DNA of 64,000 nt from Paractinoplanes abujensis (lineage in GTDB: Bacteria > Actinomycetota > Actinomycetes > Mycobacteriales > Micromonosporaceae), in NCBI RefSeq assembly GCF_014204895.1, contig NZ_JACHMF010000001.1, positions 372,001-436,000 on the forward strand. The letters are read 5' to 3'. Positions within the stretch are counted from its first letter, which is position 1. Every line of letters starts with the position of its first letter. The notes beneath the pieces were generated by a model. It was not told where the DNA came from. It saw nothing but the letters and a program-made list of their open reading frames with translations, and searched no databases. The translations under genes and the position numbers were made by a program. This document shows positions 53,401 to 61,897 of this stretch, piece after piece.

Positions 53401-55262
53401 GCCCGGCCCGGCACGCCGAGCTCACCGAGCGGCTGGGCGACTACGACAACGCCCGCGACCTGCTCGTCGAGTTGCTGCACGACGGCGAGGGGCAGCAGGA
53501 GTGGTTCCGGCACGAGGACGCCCGGCGGGTGCTGGTCGAGCACGGCCTGGCCGACGCGCTGGAGTTCTGCGCCGACGAGGAGACCCCGATCGAGCAGGTC
53601 TGGCCGGTGCTGGAGCGCTCGCTCTACCGCGGCTGGGCCGACGCCGTCATCCGCGACGACCCGGGCCTGCAACCGACCGCGGCCGAGGACCGCACCCACC
53701 TGGTCGACGTCTACCGGCTGCTCGACCGCGAGCTGACCTCGGCCGCGCTGGCCGACATCGTGTACGCGGTGGAGGCCCGCCGGCCCTCCGCGTCGGCCGC
53801 CGGTGAGCCCGGCGTGATCCGGCGCGAGGGCAACAAGCAGTCCGGCCACCTGCCCGTGCAGGAACTGCTGGCCCAGGCCCGGCACGCGGTGCAGGGCCTC
53901 AAACCGTGCCTGCTGATGAGCCCGCTCGCGGTGAGCCGCTACCTGCCGCCCGAGATGGAGTTCGACATGGTCGTCATCGACGAGGCGTCGCAGGTGACCA
54001 CGGCCGACGCGATCAACTGCATCTACCGCGGCGACGCGCTGGTCGTCAGCGGCGACGACCGGCAGCTGCCGCCGACCTCGTACTACGACCGGGTCTCCGA
54101 CGACGTCACCGACTTCCCGTCCATTCTCGAGCTGGCCCGCGAGACGTTCCCGACGCTGCACCTGGGCTGGCATCACCGCAGCCGGCACGAGGCGCTCTTC
54201 GCGTTCGCCAACCTCGCCTACTACCACGGCCGGCTGGTCGGCATGGCCCGCAGCTATCCGCAGGAACCCGAGCACGGCGTCGAGATGTTCCTGGTCGACG
54301 GCGTCTACCGGCGGCAGACCACGTCGGACAACCCGATCGAGGCCGACGCGGTGGCCGAGCGGGTGCTGCACCACTACGCGACCCGGCCCGGTAAGACGCT
54401 CGGCGTGGTGACGCTCTCGGTGGCACAGGCCGACGCCGTCGACGACGCCGTACGCCGGGCGATCGCCGAACGACCCGACCTCGAGCACCACCTGGAGAAC
54501 AACGACCGGCTCGACGGGTTCTTCTGCAAGAGCCTGGAGGCGGTGCAGGGCGACGTCCGCGACGTGATCATCATCTCGATCGGCTACGGCTACGACGAGA
54601 ACGACAAGATCAGTACGAACTTCGGATCGCTCAACCGCCCGCTGGGCTGGCGCCGGCTCAACGTGGCGATCACCCGCGCCCGCGAGCGGATCGAGGTGGT
54701 CTCGTCGATCCGGTCCGGTGACGTCCCCGACATGGGCAACGAGAGCGTACGGCACCTCAAGGCCTACCTCGAGTACGCCGAGCGGTCGGCCGCCACGCTG
54801 GGCCGCGAGCTCAGCGACCGCGAGGACGCGTCGCCGTTCGAGGACGCCGTGCTCACCGCCCTGACCACCTGGGGATATCGGGCCCGCCGCCGGGTCGGTG
54901 CCGCCGGGCACTGGATCGACCTGGCCGTGCTGCACCCCGACCAGGACGACGACGTGTTCGCGATCGGCATCGAGTTCGACGGCCCCGAATACCAGCACAT
55001 CCCGTCGGCGCGCGACCGCGACCGGCTGCGCGACGAGGCCCTGCGCGAACTGGGCTGGCACACGCACCGGATCTGGTCGGTGGCCTGGTATCAGAACCCG
55101 GCCGAGGAGCAGAACCGGCTGCGCGCGGCGATCGACCGGGCGCTGGCCGACCCGGTCGGCGTCGACCAGCTCGCCGTGCCGGAATGGCCGCCGTACCGGG
55201 CCATCTCGGGCGAACTGCTGCCCGCCGACACCACGGTGACCCGATCGGGTGACACCCTTTAG
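50469..55262 (+). CDS. DUF4011-superfamily 1 helicase with C-terminal REase-like nuclease domain
   Basis: A 1597-residue protein. The N-terminal DUF4011-type opening is WRSGLVDLTGANPLLNF. The helicase core has Walker A GPPGTGKSQTI (about residue 293), a long inserted helical region (about 450-1100), Walker B MVVIDEASQVT (about 1167), SGDDRQLPPTSYYD, and motif VI LNVAITRARERIEV (about 1395). The C-terminus (about 1452-1560) carries SPFEDAVLTALTTWGY, GHWIDLAVLH and IGIEFDGPEYQ, the E-D-ExD pattern of Vsr/DUF559- or MTES_1575-type nucleases. DUF4011-helicase-Vsr proteins are reported as single-gene anti-phage systems (Hhe, from memory). It stands alone here with no methylase. Unwinding plus cleavage of foreign DNA is inferred. 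Confidence 0.85.
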   Translation: MWPEHEDDEGGLPGAEVRSALETWRSGLVDLTGANPLLNFARVASGAVEITGPAPKAIVKVLQDGGGYAFGSDDPDAPGRVLRTELAEEQLGALLHAFWRRSRQEMLDRGVSPLYLGLGMLHWSDDDGSPYESPILLIPVEIDPAGPRLIARPEDPIVNPALVVRMGELDIEIPEINSLAELDVTVLWAKVDVAIGERRGWYADETVTLSCLSVHREAMYYDLFFNEPHIVEHPVVRALATRDADRTFAFEPTPVERIDVVAPPEEVPLILDADATQRVAVAAAVAGRSFVLEGPPGTGKSQTIANIVGGLMHAGKRVLVVSEKAAALDTVQRRLTEAGLGNYLLALHSDLTGRREVADVLAAALETEAVPLATMDPIDRRAVRERRERLTSYAEALNRIRQPLGRSLFDVLGICARLLDVPAAPVAQVDPHDLTGEAVHRIHEAVARLGRVRSESYVWREAVDREPLDARLRQALHALGKLAETVIANSTLADAFDLHEPSGAARLAALSAHAGKRPVKVEEDWLTIDTIQPVQKAATDLTHHLAALRYGGIPWSELPSADDMSGIPDLSHLIPEAVDLKPLNAAQADHLANKFAEEADRLESRQESLDRVTARLGLPNVVTFPDSNRVITISELINREHKPEPAWFETGGMPAAHAAVRALRLAIDRVRETESQARQHFDETVLGEPITEVADRLTRNRGPRKLLRPYRRDKKLAAEVALPDVKPAQAVANVEDAAAWKNALEDLAAAEAEHAEQLGRHWKGMNTDFHAVQEALHTADEVIREVPADALPAVTVHVCAPRPNSALLRIVGEARDEFTRFRTTLRPAPARAPRPELGEGAIADAVTWLRAHIAPLHAAAEMIRSYSVPTGRDLTLAEAMEIAEQRQAATDAEAAIWADATTHSAVLGTVYRGTKTDDEAMNEVVAWTVQARRLMTGEDAPMTREQAHALMEAHPTEELSPAVAGWESARGHVLDAFGPARHAELTERLGDYDNARDLLVELLHDGEGQQEWFRHEDARRVLVEHGLADALEFCADEETPIEQVWPVLERSLYRGWADAVIRDDPGLQPTAAEDRTHLVDVYRLLDRELTSAALADIVYAVEARRPSASAAGEPGVIRREGNKQSGHLPVQELLAQARHAVQGLKPCLLMSPLAVSRYLPPEMEFDMVVIDEASQVTTADAINCIYRGDALVVSGDDRQLPPTSYYDRVSDDVTDFPSILELARETFPTLHLGWHHRSRHEALFAFANLAYYHGRLVGMARSYPQEPEHGVEMFLVDGVYRRQTTSDNPIEADAVAERVLHHYATRPGKTLGVVTLSVAQADAVDDAVRRAIAERPDLEHHLENNDRLDGFFCKSLEAVQGDVRDVIIISIGYGYDENDKISTNFGSLNRPLGWRRLNVAITRARERIEVVSSIRSGDVPDMGNESVRHLKAYLEYAERSAATLGRELSDREDASPFEDAVLTALTTWGYRARRRVGAAGHWIDLAVLHPDQDDDVFAIGIEFDGPEYQHIPSARDRDRLRDEALRELGWHTHRIWSVAWYQNPAEEQNRLRAAIDRALADPVGVDQLAVPEWPPYRAISGELLPADTTVTRSGDTL

Positions 55263-55319
55263 GAGTAATAGCCGGTATTCGCGCATGGTGATCTCTGCGC
55301 CGGGTAGGCGTCGCTCACC

Positions 55320-56141
55320 ATGGACGACAATCGTTGGCCGGTCATGCGCGGACGTCATGCCCCCGGCCGTCACGACCCCCGCGACGTCAGCGGGGCCGTC
55401 GCGGTGACAGCCGACGCGGACAGCGCCGTCACCGTCGTCACCGTGCACGGGACCTGGGGCACGCCGCTGCGCCGGGAAGCGTTCACCGCCGTCAAGAAGG
55501 CGCTCAGTGAGCATCCGGCGGCCCTGGTCGTCGACCTGTGCGACCTGATCGACGCCAAGGCCGCGAGCGCCTCCGCCTGGCTGACCGTGTCCCAGGTCGG
55601 CACCACGATGGAACCCGCCGTCCGGGTGGCCGCCTGCCTGCCGCCCGGCGCCCCCCTGACCCGGCGGCTCGGCCGGTTGGGCGCCCCCTACTTCCTGCCC
55701 GTCTTCGACAATCTGTCACAGGCCGAAGCGGCGGTCCTGACCGGCGGCCCGCTCGCCGACCGGCTTCGGCTCGAACTGCCGCCGCACCCCGACAGCCCGG
55801 CGCTGGCCCGCAACCTGGTCAGCCAGGCCTGCAGCGCGTGGGGGCTGCCCGAAGTGCTCTACCCGGCCCGTCTGGTGATGAGCGAACTCGCGGCCAACGC
55901 GGCCGAACACGCGGCCACACCGTTCCACGTGGTCGTGGTCCGGCGAGGCAGCGGCCTGCACTTGATCGTCGCCGATGGCGAGCCGCGGATGCCCCACCTG
56001 GTCGACCCGCCCCGCGACCCACCCGGCAACCTGTGGGACGTCCGGGGTCAAGGGCTGCGGACGGTGCAGGCGGCCTCGGCCGGGTGGGGAGCTCTGCCCA
56101 CCCGGACCGGAAAGATGGTCTGGGCGACCGTGCGGCCCTGA
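55320..56141 (+). CDS. STAS domain fused to RsbW-like HATPase (anti-sigma type) domain
   Basis: A 273-residue protein joining two partner-switching modules. Residues about 25-125 resemble a STAS domain (VTVVTVHGTWGTPLRREAF, ALVVDLCDLIDAKAASASAW). Residues about 150-273 resemble a GHKL ATPase of the RsbW/SpoIIAB kind, with N-box VMSELAANAAEHA, G1-like IVADGEPRMP and GQGLRTVQAAS. In most systems these functions are separate proteins; the fusion could make an internally regulated switch. Its start is 57 nt after the helicase gene, so co-transcription is possible. No sigma factor is adjacent. Confidence 0.8.
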   Translation: MDDNRWPVMRGRHAPGRHDPRDVSGAVAVTADADSAVTVVTVHGTWGTPLRREAFTAVKKALSEHPAALVVDLCDLIDAKAASASAWLTVSQVGTTMEPAVRVAACLPPGAPLTRRLGRLGAPYFLPVFDNLSQAEAAVLTGGPLADRLRLELPPHPDSPALARNLVSQACSAWGLPEVLYPARLVMSELAANAAEHAATPFHVVVVRRGSGLHLIVADGEPRMPHLVDPPRDPPGNLWDVRGQGLRTVQAASAGWGALPTRTGKMVWATVRP

Positions 56142-56146
56142 GACCG

Positions 56147-57604
56147 TCAGCGACCGACGGTGGCCTTCGTCTTCTCCGCCTCGGCCGGGTGCTTGCCGGC
56201 CGGCACCGCGGTGGTCGTCTCGGTCGGGACCCCGGTGGTCGTCTCGGCGGGCATCTGGGCCTCCTCGGCCTCACGCACCCGCCGGTAGGGGTCGCCGTAG
56301 TCACGCATGGCCCGGCGCGCGAAAGCCTGCTGCTCGGTCGCGACCCGCTCCGAACGCCCGCGGCCGACGAAGCTGACCGCCCAGTGCAGCACCGTGGTGA
56401 ACCTGTTCTTGAACCCGACCAGGTAGACCACGTGCACCGCCAGCCACATCATCCAGGCGATGAAGCCCGACAGGCGCAACTTGCCGATGCTGGCCACCGC
56501 GGAGAACCGCGAAATCGTGGCCATGCTGCCCTTGTCGAAATACTTGAACGGGGCCGGCGCGTCCTTGTGACGCAGCCGCCGCTTGATCACATCGGCCGCG
56601 TAGCGCCCGCCCTGAATCGCCACCTGCGCCACGCCGGGCAGCGGGCGGCCGTCGTCACCGGGCAGGTGCATCATGTCGCCCAGCACGAAGATCTCGGGAT
56701 GACCGGGGACGGTCAAGTCGGGCTGCACCATGACCCGGCCCGCGCGGTCCGTCTCGGCCCCGGCCGACTCGGCGATCTGCTTGGCCAGCGGCGGCGCCTG
56801 CACACCGGCCGCCCACACCTTGGTCATCGACGGGATGCGCTGATGCCCGCGCTCCGACTCCACCTCGATGCCGGTCAGGTCGACGTCGACCACCTTGGTG
56901 TTCAGCTCCACCTCGACACCCATCAGGTGCAGCTGACGCAGGGCCCGGGTCGACAAGTGGTCGCCGAACGTGTTGAGCACCGCGCCGACCGCGTCGATCA
57001 GGATGATCCGGGCCTTGCGCGGGTCGATGTGCTTGTACTGCCCGACCAGGTTGCGGTGGGCCAGCTCGGCGATCTGACCGGCCATCTCCACACCCGTCGG
57101 GCCGGCGCCGACCACCACGAACGTCAGCCAGCGCTCCTGCGCCTCCGGGTCCGTCTGCAAGTCGGCGATCTCGAAGGCACCGAAGATCTTGGCCCGCAGC
57201 TCGAGCGCGTCGTCGATGCTCTTCATGCCGGGCGCGTAGTCGTTGAAGTGGTCGTTGCCGAAATACGACTGCGAGGCGCCGGCCGCGACGATCAGCGAGT
57301 CGTATTCGACCGTGTAGTCGATGCCCGGGCCGGCCACGTCGATGACCTTGCGCTCGGTGTCGACCTGGCGGGCCCAGCCCAGCTTCACGTCGACGTTGTC
57401 CTGGCCCTTCAGCACCTCACGGATCGGCGGGGCGATCTCACCCTCGGAGAGGACGCCCGTGGCGACCTGGTAGAGGAGAGGCTGGAAAAGGTGGTAAGCC
57501 GTGCCGTTGATGAGCGTGATGTCGACGTTCGCGTTCCGGAGCGCCCTGATGGCGAACAGACCCCCGAAGCCGGCCCCGATGACTGCCACCCGATGCCGCT
57601 GCAT
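56147..57604 (-). CDS. ndh: Type II NADH dehydrogenase-like FAD-dependent oxidoreductase
   Basis: A 485-residue pyridine nucleotide-disulfide-family enzyme. The FAD motif VAVIGAGFGGLFAIRAL starts at residue 6, the NAD motif FVVVGAGPTGVEMAGQIAEL follows near residue 165, and the second FAD contact is IFVLGDMMHLPG. After the catalytic part a hydrophobic segment (FIAWMMWLAVHVVYLVGF) would attach it to the membrane, as in NDH-2, which passes electrons from NADH to menaquinone without pumping protons. A charged tail rich in Ala, Glu and Thr ends the protein. ATG 57604 follows a GAGGGAG site. Confidence 0.9.
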   Translation of the reverse strand: MQRHRVAVIGAGFGGLFAIRALRNANVDITLINGTAYHLFQPLLYQVATGVLSEGEIAPPIREVLKGQDNVDVKLGWARQVDTERKVIDVAGPGIDYTVEYDSLIVAAGASQSYFGNDHFNDYAPGMKSIDDALELRAKIFGAFEIADLQTDPEAQERWLTFVVVGAGPTGVEMAGQIAELAHRNLVGQYKHIDPRKARIILIDAVGAVLNTFGDHLSTRALRQLHLMGVEVELNTKVVDVDLTGIEVESERGHQRIPSMTKVWAAGVQAPPLAKQIAESAGAETDRAGRVMVQPDLTVPGHPEIFVLGDMMHLPGDDGRPLPGVAQVAIQGGRYAADVIKRRLRHKDAPAPFKYFDKGSMATISRFSAVASIGKLRLSGFIAWMMWLAVHVVYLVGFKNRFTTVLHWAVSFVGRGRSERVATEQQAFARRAMRDYGDPYRRVREAEEAQMPAETTTGVPTETTTAVPAGKHPAEAEKTKATVGR

Positions 57605-57818
57605 TACCACTCCCTCGGTGCTCGGTGTCTCGTCTAGTAGAGCACCCTGACCAGGCCAATTATGCCGTGAGTATCGACACTGTGGAGGTCCGCTCGGGGC
57701 CTCCCGGCTCCTTGCTTGCCCATCCTGGCTAGGGAAAAACCCGGATGTGGTCATCATGCCCCAGTGCCCGGCGATAACGTGAGCGTTTGGTGGGGTCGGA
57801 CGGCTCACAGACAGAGCG

Positions 57819-57847
57819 GGGCCGGGCCCTGAGATGAGGCCCGGCCC
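57819..57847 (-). terminator. Terminator of the GH53 gene
   Basis: GGGCCGGGCC (57819-57828) and GGCCCGGCCC (57838-57847) form a perfect 10-bp stem with a 9-nt loop, 12 nt beyond the GH53 stop. No other feature is visible in 57605-57858. Confidence 0.75.
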
Positions 57848-57858
57848 GCCCCGAGGGG

Positions 57859-58968
57859 TCAGGGTGTCCAGCGGATGCCGGGGTTGACGCGGCCGGACCA
57901 GTCGAAGACGGCCATGTTGTCCCAGCCGTCGCCGGTGCCGTTGATGTCGGCCGGGTCCCAGCCGTTGCCCTTGATGGCGTACCACGTGGGTTCCCAGTAG
58001 AAGACGCCGACCGCGCCGGCGTTGCGGGCCGTGTTCTGGACCCAGGTGAACTGCTGGGCCTGGCCGGCCCACGTGGCGGGGATGTTGTCGCAGAGGACTG
58101 TGCCGGGGATGGAGTTGGGCTCGTTGTCGGCGTCGGCCGTCGTGAACTGGTAGGCCGTTTCGGCGATGACCACGGGCTTGCCGTAGCGGGTGCGGGCGTC
58201 GGTGATGACGTTGTAGAGGTTGGCCAGCGTGCCGTGCCACATGCAGTAGTAGGACAGCGCGGTCACGTCCCAGGGCACACCTTGAGCTTTGATGCCGTCG
58301 TAGAACCAGCGCATGTTGGCCATGCTGTCGGCGTCGGCCACGTGCACCCACACCTGGGTCGCGTTGTTGCATGCTTTGACCGCGTTGTAGCCCTGCTTGA
58401 GCAAGGTGGCCAGCGGTGCGAAGTTGTTGTTGACGACCTGGCCGCGGGGCCACAGCATGCCGACGTTGATCTCGTTGCCGACCTGGATGCTGTCCGGTGT
58501 GGTGCCCTGGGACTTGAGGGCGGTGCAGACGTCGTACGTGTAGTTGTAGACGTCGGTGCCGAGCTGGCTGAGCGAGTGGGACGACCAAGCGGCCGGGGTG
58601 TACTGCTTGCCGGGGTCGGCCCACGTGTCGGAGTAGTGGAAGTCGATCAGCAGTTTGAGGCCCTTGGCTTTGATCGCGCGGGCCTGCTGGAGCACCTTGG
58701 CCTTGTTGTTGTAGCCGCTGGCCGGGTTGTTCCAGATGCGCAGCCGGGCGTAGTTGACGCCGACCGATTTGAGGATGTCGTACGGGTCGGCGGCGGTGCC
58801 GGAGGCGTTGTAGTACTTGCCGCCGAGGTCGAGCGTGCGTTGCAGCGACGACACGTCGGCGCCGCGCATGGTCAGGGTGGTGGCGGCGCGGGCGGGGGTG
58901 GCGGTCAGCGCGGCCGTGGTCACCAGGACGGCGGTGACCAGAGCCGCACGTACGCGGGACGGTTTCAT
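57859..58968 (-). CDS. Secreted endo-beta-1,4-galactanase, glycoside hydrolase family 53
   Basis: A 369-residue pre-protein with a Sec signal peptide (SRVRAALVTAVLVTTAAL, cleavage after ARA). The mature part begins TTLTMRGADVSSLQRTLDLGG, characteristic of GH53, and shows VNYARLRIWNNP, LLIDFHYSDTWADPGKQ, the acid/base Glu in IQVGNEINVGMLWP and the nucleophile Glu in VIAETAY. GH53 enzymes cleave beta-1,4-galactan of type I arabinogalactan to galacto-oligosaccharides outside the cell. Downstream (in transcript order) of a LacI gene and an ABC importer, it supplies their substrate. It could use its own promoter in the 90-nt gap or read-through. Confidence 0.92.
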   Translation of the reverse strand: MKPSRVRAALVTAVLVTTAALTATPARAATTLTMRGADVSSLQRTLDLGGKYYNASGTAADPYDILKSVGVNYARLRIWNNPASGYNNKAKVLQQARAIKAKGLKLLIDFHYSDTWADPGKQYTPAAWSSHSLSQLGTDVYNYTYDVCTALKSQGTTPDSIQVGNEINVGMLWPRGQVVNNNFAPLATLLKQGYNAVKACNNATQVWVHVADADSMANMRWFYDGIKAQGVPWDVTALSYYCMWHGTLANLYNVITDARTRYGKPVVIAETAYQFTTADADNEPNSIPGTVLCDNIPATWAGQAQQFTWVQNTARNAGAVGVFYWEPTWYAIKGNGWDPADINGTGDGWDNMAVFDWSGRVNPGIRWTP

Positions 58969-59058
58969 ATGGCTCCCTCACAACGGGGGACGTACCGGCG
59001 ACGGTGGAGACGCCGGGGTGGAGCCGTGAGCGGTGGAGCGGCGCCGGAGCGGGCAGGC

Positions 59059-60114
59059 TCAGGCGGGGGAGGACTCGCGCACGACGAGCGTCGTGGGCAC
59101 GGTGATGGAGAGGGGAGTGCGGCCCGCGATCACATCGGTGAGCAGCCGGACCATTTCCTCGCTGACCCGGTCGAGGGGATGACGAACCGTGGTCAGCGGG
59201 GGCTCGGTGGTGGCGGCCAGGCCGGAGTCGTCGAACCCGACCACCCGGACGTCGCCGGGCACGTCGCGGCCGGCTTCGCGCAGCACGCGCAGGGCGCCGG
59301 CCGCCATCGCGTCGGAGGCGGCGAACACGGCGTCGAGGTCGGGGGAGTGTTCGAGCAGGGTACGCATGGCGGTCGCACCGGATTCGCGGCTCCAGTCGCC
59401 GTGCACGATCAGCGCCGGGTCGATGGTCAGACCGTGCGCGATCAGCGCGTCGTGATAGCCCTGGAGCCGGTCGACGCCGCCCGCGGTGTCCTGCGGGCCG
59501 GTGATCGTGGCGATCCGGGTGCGGCCCGCCGCGAGCAGGTGGTCGACGGCGGAGCGGCCGCCGTTGCGGTCATCGGCCATCACGGAGCTGATCGCCTGTT
59601 CGTAGCCGAGGACCCGCCCGCAGGCCACGATCGGCACTTCGGCCTGGACGAGCTGGCCCAGCAGGGGGTCGCCGGAGTGCGGCGACACCAGCAGCACACC
59701 GTCGACGTGGCCGCCGGAGAGGTACGCGATCGTGCGCGCGCGTTCCTCGGGCGTCGACGCGATCATCAGGATCAGGGTGAGTTCGCGGTCGGAGAGGGCC
59801 TGGGCCACACCGCGCAGCAACACGGAGAAGTTGGGGTCGGAGAAGAGCAGGTGCTGCGGCTCGGTGAGCAGGAAGGCGATCGACCCCGACTTGCCGGTGG
59901 CCAGCGAGCGGGCGTGCGGGTTGGCCGTGTATCCCGTACGCGAAATGGCCTCGCGGACGCTGCGGACGGCCTCGGGGCTCACCCACTCGCGCCCGTTGAG
60001 GACGCGGCTGACGGTGGCGTAGGAGACCCCGGCCTCGCGCGCGACGTCGCGGATCGTGGGCCGCTTACGTCCAGGTGAGGACGGGGCTGGCACGTGGGGA
60101 AGCATAGAGGTCAC
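59059..60114 (-). CDS. LacI family regulator of the galactan locus
   Basis: A 351-residue repressor with helix-turn-helix PTIRDVAREAGVSYATVSRV, hinge SGSIAFLLTEPQHLLF and a complete sugar-binding domain ending VVGFDDSGLAATTEPPLTTV. GTG 60114 overlaps the MalG-like stop as GTGA, so it is translationally coupled to the transporter genes; ATG 60105 is an alternative. It is encoded in the same operon as the importer and is expected to bind the TGTGACCGGTTACA-type sites between the binding-protein gene and the GH35 gene. Its inducer is probably galactose or a galacto-oligosaccharide. Confidence 0.92.
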   Translation of the reverse strand: MTSMLPHVPAPSSPGRKRPTIRDVAREAGVSYATVSRVLNGREWVSPEAVRSVREAISRTGYTANPHARSLATGKSGSIAFLLTEPQHLLFSDPNFSVLLRGVAQALSDRELTLILMIASTPEERARTIAYLSGGHVDGVLLVSPHSGDPLLGQLVQAEVPIVACGRVLGYEQAISSVMADDRNGGRSAVDHLLAAGRTRIATITGPQDTAGGVDRLQGYHDALIAHGLTIDPALIVHGDWSRESGATAMRTLLEHSPDLDAVFAASDAMAAGALRVLREAGRDVPGDVRVVGFDDSGLAATTEPPLTTVRHPLDRVSEEMVRLLTDVIAGRTPLSITVPTTLVVRESSPA

Positions 60115-60998
60115 ATCTTCACCGCGCCCGCACCCAGGTCAACTCGCCAATACCGTTGCATAGTCAGGAACAGCACGACGAGGGGGACGATCGACAGAAA
60201 CGCGCCCGTGACGACCGACGTGTACATGGCCGGTTGGGTGGCGCCCTGGTTGAGCAGGCCGCTGAGCCCCACCGTGACCGGGAAGAGCTTGTCGTCGCCG
60301 AGCATGATGAACGGCAGCATGTAGTTGTTCCAGATGGCCACGAAGGTGAACAGGAAGACCGTCACCAGCCCGCCGCGCATCATCGGCAGCGCGACCCGGA
60401 AGAACGCCCGTCCGTCGCCGGCGCCGTCCATCCGGGCCGCCTCCAGCACCTCGCCGGGCACGGTGGCGGCGGCGAAGATCCGGCACAGATAGATCCCGTA
60501 CGGGGAAATGAAACTCGGCAGAAGCACGGACCAGTACGTGTTGGTCAGGCCCACCTTGGCCAGCAGCAGGTACTGCGGCACGGCCAGGATCACGCCGGGC
60601 ACGAGCACGCCCGCCAGCACCAGGTTGAACACCGTCCGCTTGCCTCGGAACTCGTACTTGGCCAGGGCGAACCCGGCCATCGCGCTGACCAGCGTGGACA
60701 CCGCCGCCCCGCCGCCCGCGAAGATCGCCGAGTTGACCATCCAGCGCCAGTAGAGGCCGTCGCGATAGCCGCTCAGGAACGCGATGTTGTCGAACAGGTG
60801 GGTGCTGGGCAGGAACGTGAACGTGTTGAAGAGCTCGCTCGCGCTCTTCGTGGAGGCGATCAGCACCCACAGCACGGGCAGCAGGCAGTACGCGGCCCCG
60901 AGCAGCAGGAGCACGGTGGCGGTGGGGCTGACCCGGCGCGGCTTGGGCTCCGCGGCCGGCGTCGCCCGCACAGCCGGCGGCGACATGAGCACGGCCAT
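60111..60998 (-). CDS. ABC sugar transporter permease (MalG-like), galactan locus
   Basis: A 295-residue membrane protein with six predicted helices and the EAA loop LEAARMDGAGDGRAFFRVALPMM. Its start follows the MalF-like stop by 2 nt and its stop overlaps the LacI start. It works with the permease and binding protein upstream to import galacto-oligosaccharides; no ATPase gene is present, so a shared one must serve. Confidence 0.92.
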   Translation of the reverse strand: MAVLMSPPAVRATPAAEPKPRRVSPTATVLLLLGAAYCLLPVLWVLIASTKSASELFNTFTFLPSTHLFDNIAFLSGYRDGLYWRWMVNSAIFAGGGAAVSTLVSAMAGFALAKYEFRGKRTVFNLVLAGVLVPGVILAVPQYLLLAKVGLTNTYWSVLLPSFISPYGIYLCRIFAAATVPGEVLEAARMDGAGDGRAFFRVALPMMRGGLVTVFLFTFVAIWNNYMLPFIMLGDDKLFPVTVGLSGLLNQGATQPAMYTSVVTGAFLSIVPLVVLFLTMQRYWRVDLGAGAVKM

Positions 60999-61000
60999 GA

Positions 61001-61897
61001 TCAGTTCTCCTGACTGAAGGCCCGCGAGCCGACGAGCTTGAGGAACCCGTACGAGATGACGAAGGTGGCCACCGCGATCACGACCGACGTCGCGGCCGCG
61101 GAGTAGATGTCATTGCGCACGAACGCGTCCCGGTAGACCTTCATCAGCGGCGTCCAGGTGGTCGAGATGGTGTTGCTGAGCGGCCGCAGGGTCATCGGCT
61201 CGGCGAAGACCTGCAGCGTGGCGATGAGCGAGAACAGGAACGTCATGATCAGCGACGGGCCGACGATCGGGATCTTGATGCGCAGCGCGATCTGGATGTC
61301 GGAGGCGCCGTCGATGCGGGCCGCCTCGAACAGGTCGGTCGGGATGGCCCGCAGCGCGGTGTAGAGCACGATCATGTTGAATCCGGTGCCGCCCCACACG
61401 GCGATGTTGGCTACCGCGTAGAGCACCCAGCCCGAGCTCAGCGCGTCCGGTGCGGTGATGCCGACGCGGTCCAGCACGTCGACGATCGGGCTGACCCGGG
61501 GCAGGTAGAGAAAGCCCCACAGCAGCGAGGCGATGACGGCCGGCACGGCGTACGGGAGGAAGATCGCGGTCCGGGTGAACGTGCCCACCCGCGTGCGGCC
61601 GGCGTCCAGCAGCAGGGCCAGCACGAGCGCCAGGCCCAGCATGACCGGCACCACCACCAGCCCGTACGCCCCCACGCGGAGCACACTGGGCACGAACTCG
61701 GGGTCGGTCAGCGACCGGGTGTAGTTGCCGAGCCCGGCCCACACCTCGCTGCGGGCGCCCGCGCCCAGGCCAAGGCCGCTGACCTTGACCCGGCGCAGGC
61801 TCAGATAGCCGGCGTAGACGACGGGCGCCGCCAGGAACGCCGCGAACAGCACCAGCGCCGGGGCCAGGAACCCGTACGGCGCGCCTCGGGTTCTCAT
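61001..61897 (-). CDS. ABC sugar transporter permease (MalF-like), galactan locus
   Basis: A 298-residue permease with six hydrophobic helices and the EAA loop FEAARIDGASDIQIALRIKIPIV. ATG 61897 overlaps the binding-protein stop as ATGA. It is the second gene of the importer operon. Confidence 0.92.
   Translation of the reverse strand: MRTRGAPYGFLAPALVLFAAFLAAPVVYAGYLSLRRVKVSGLGLGAGARSEVWAGLGNYTRSLTDPEFVPSVLRVGAYGLVVVPVMLGLALVLALLLDAGRTRVGTFTRTAIFLPYAVPAVIASLLWGFLYLPRVSPIVDVLDRVGITAPDALSSGWVLYAVANIAVWGGTGFNMIVLYTALRAIPTDLFEAARIDGASDIQIALRIKIPIVGPSLIMTFLFSLIATLQVFAEPMTLRPLSNTISTTWTPLMKVYRDAFVRNDIYSAAATSVVIAVATFVISYGFLKLVGSRAFSQEN

Noticed and set aside
50385..55514. A 1709-codon minus-strand frame opposite the helicase gene
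   Set aside because: The plus-strand frame has Walker motifs and helicase motif VI; the antisense frame has only low-complexity Val/Gly/Arg composition.
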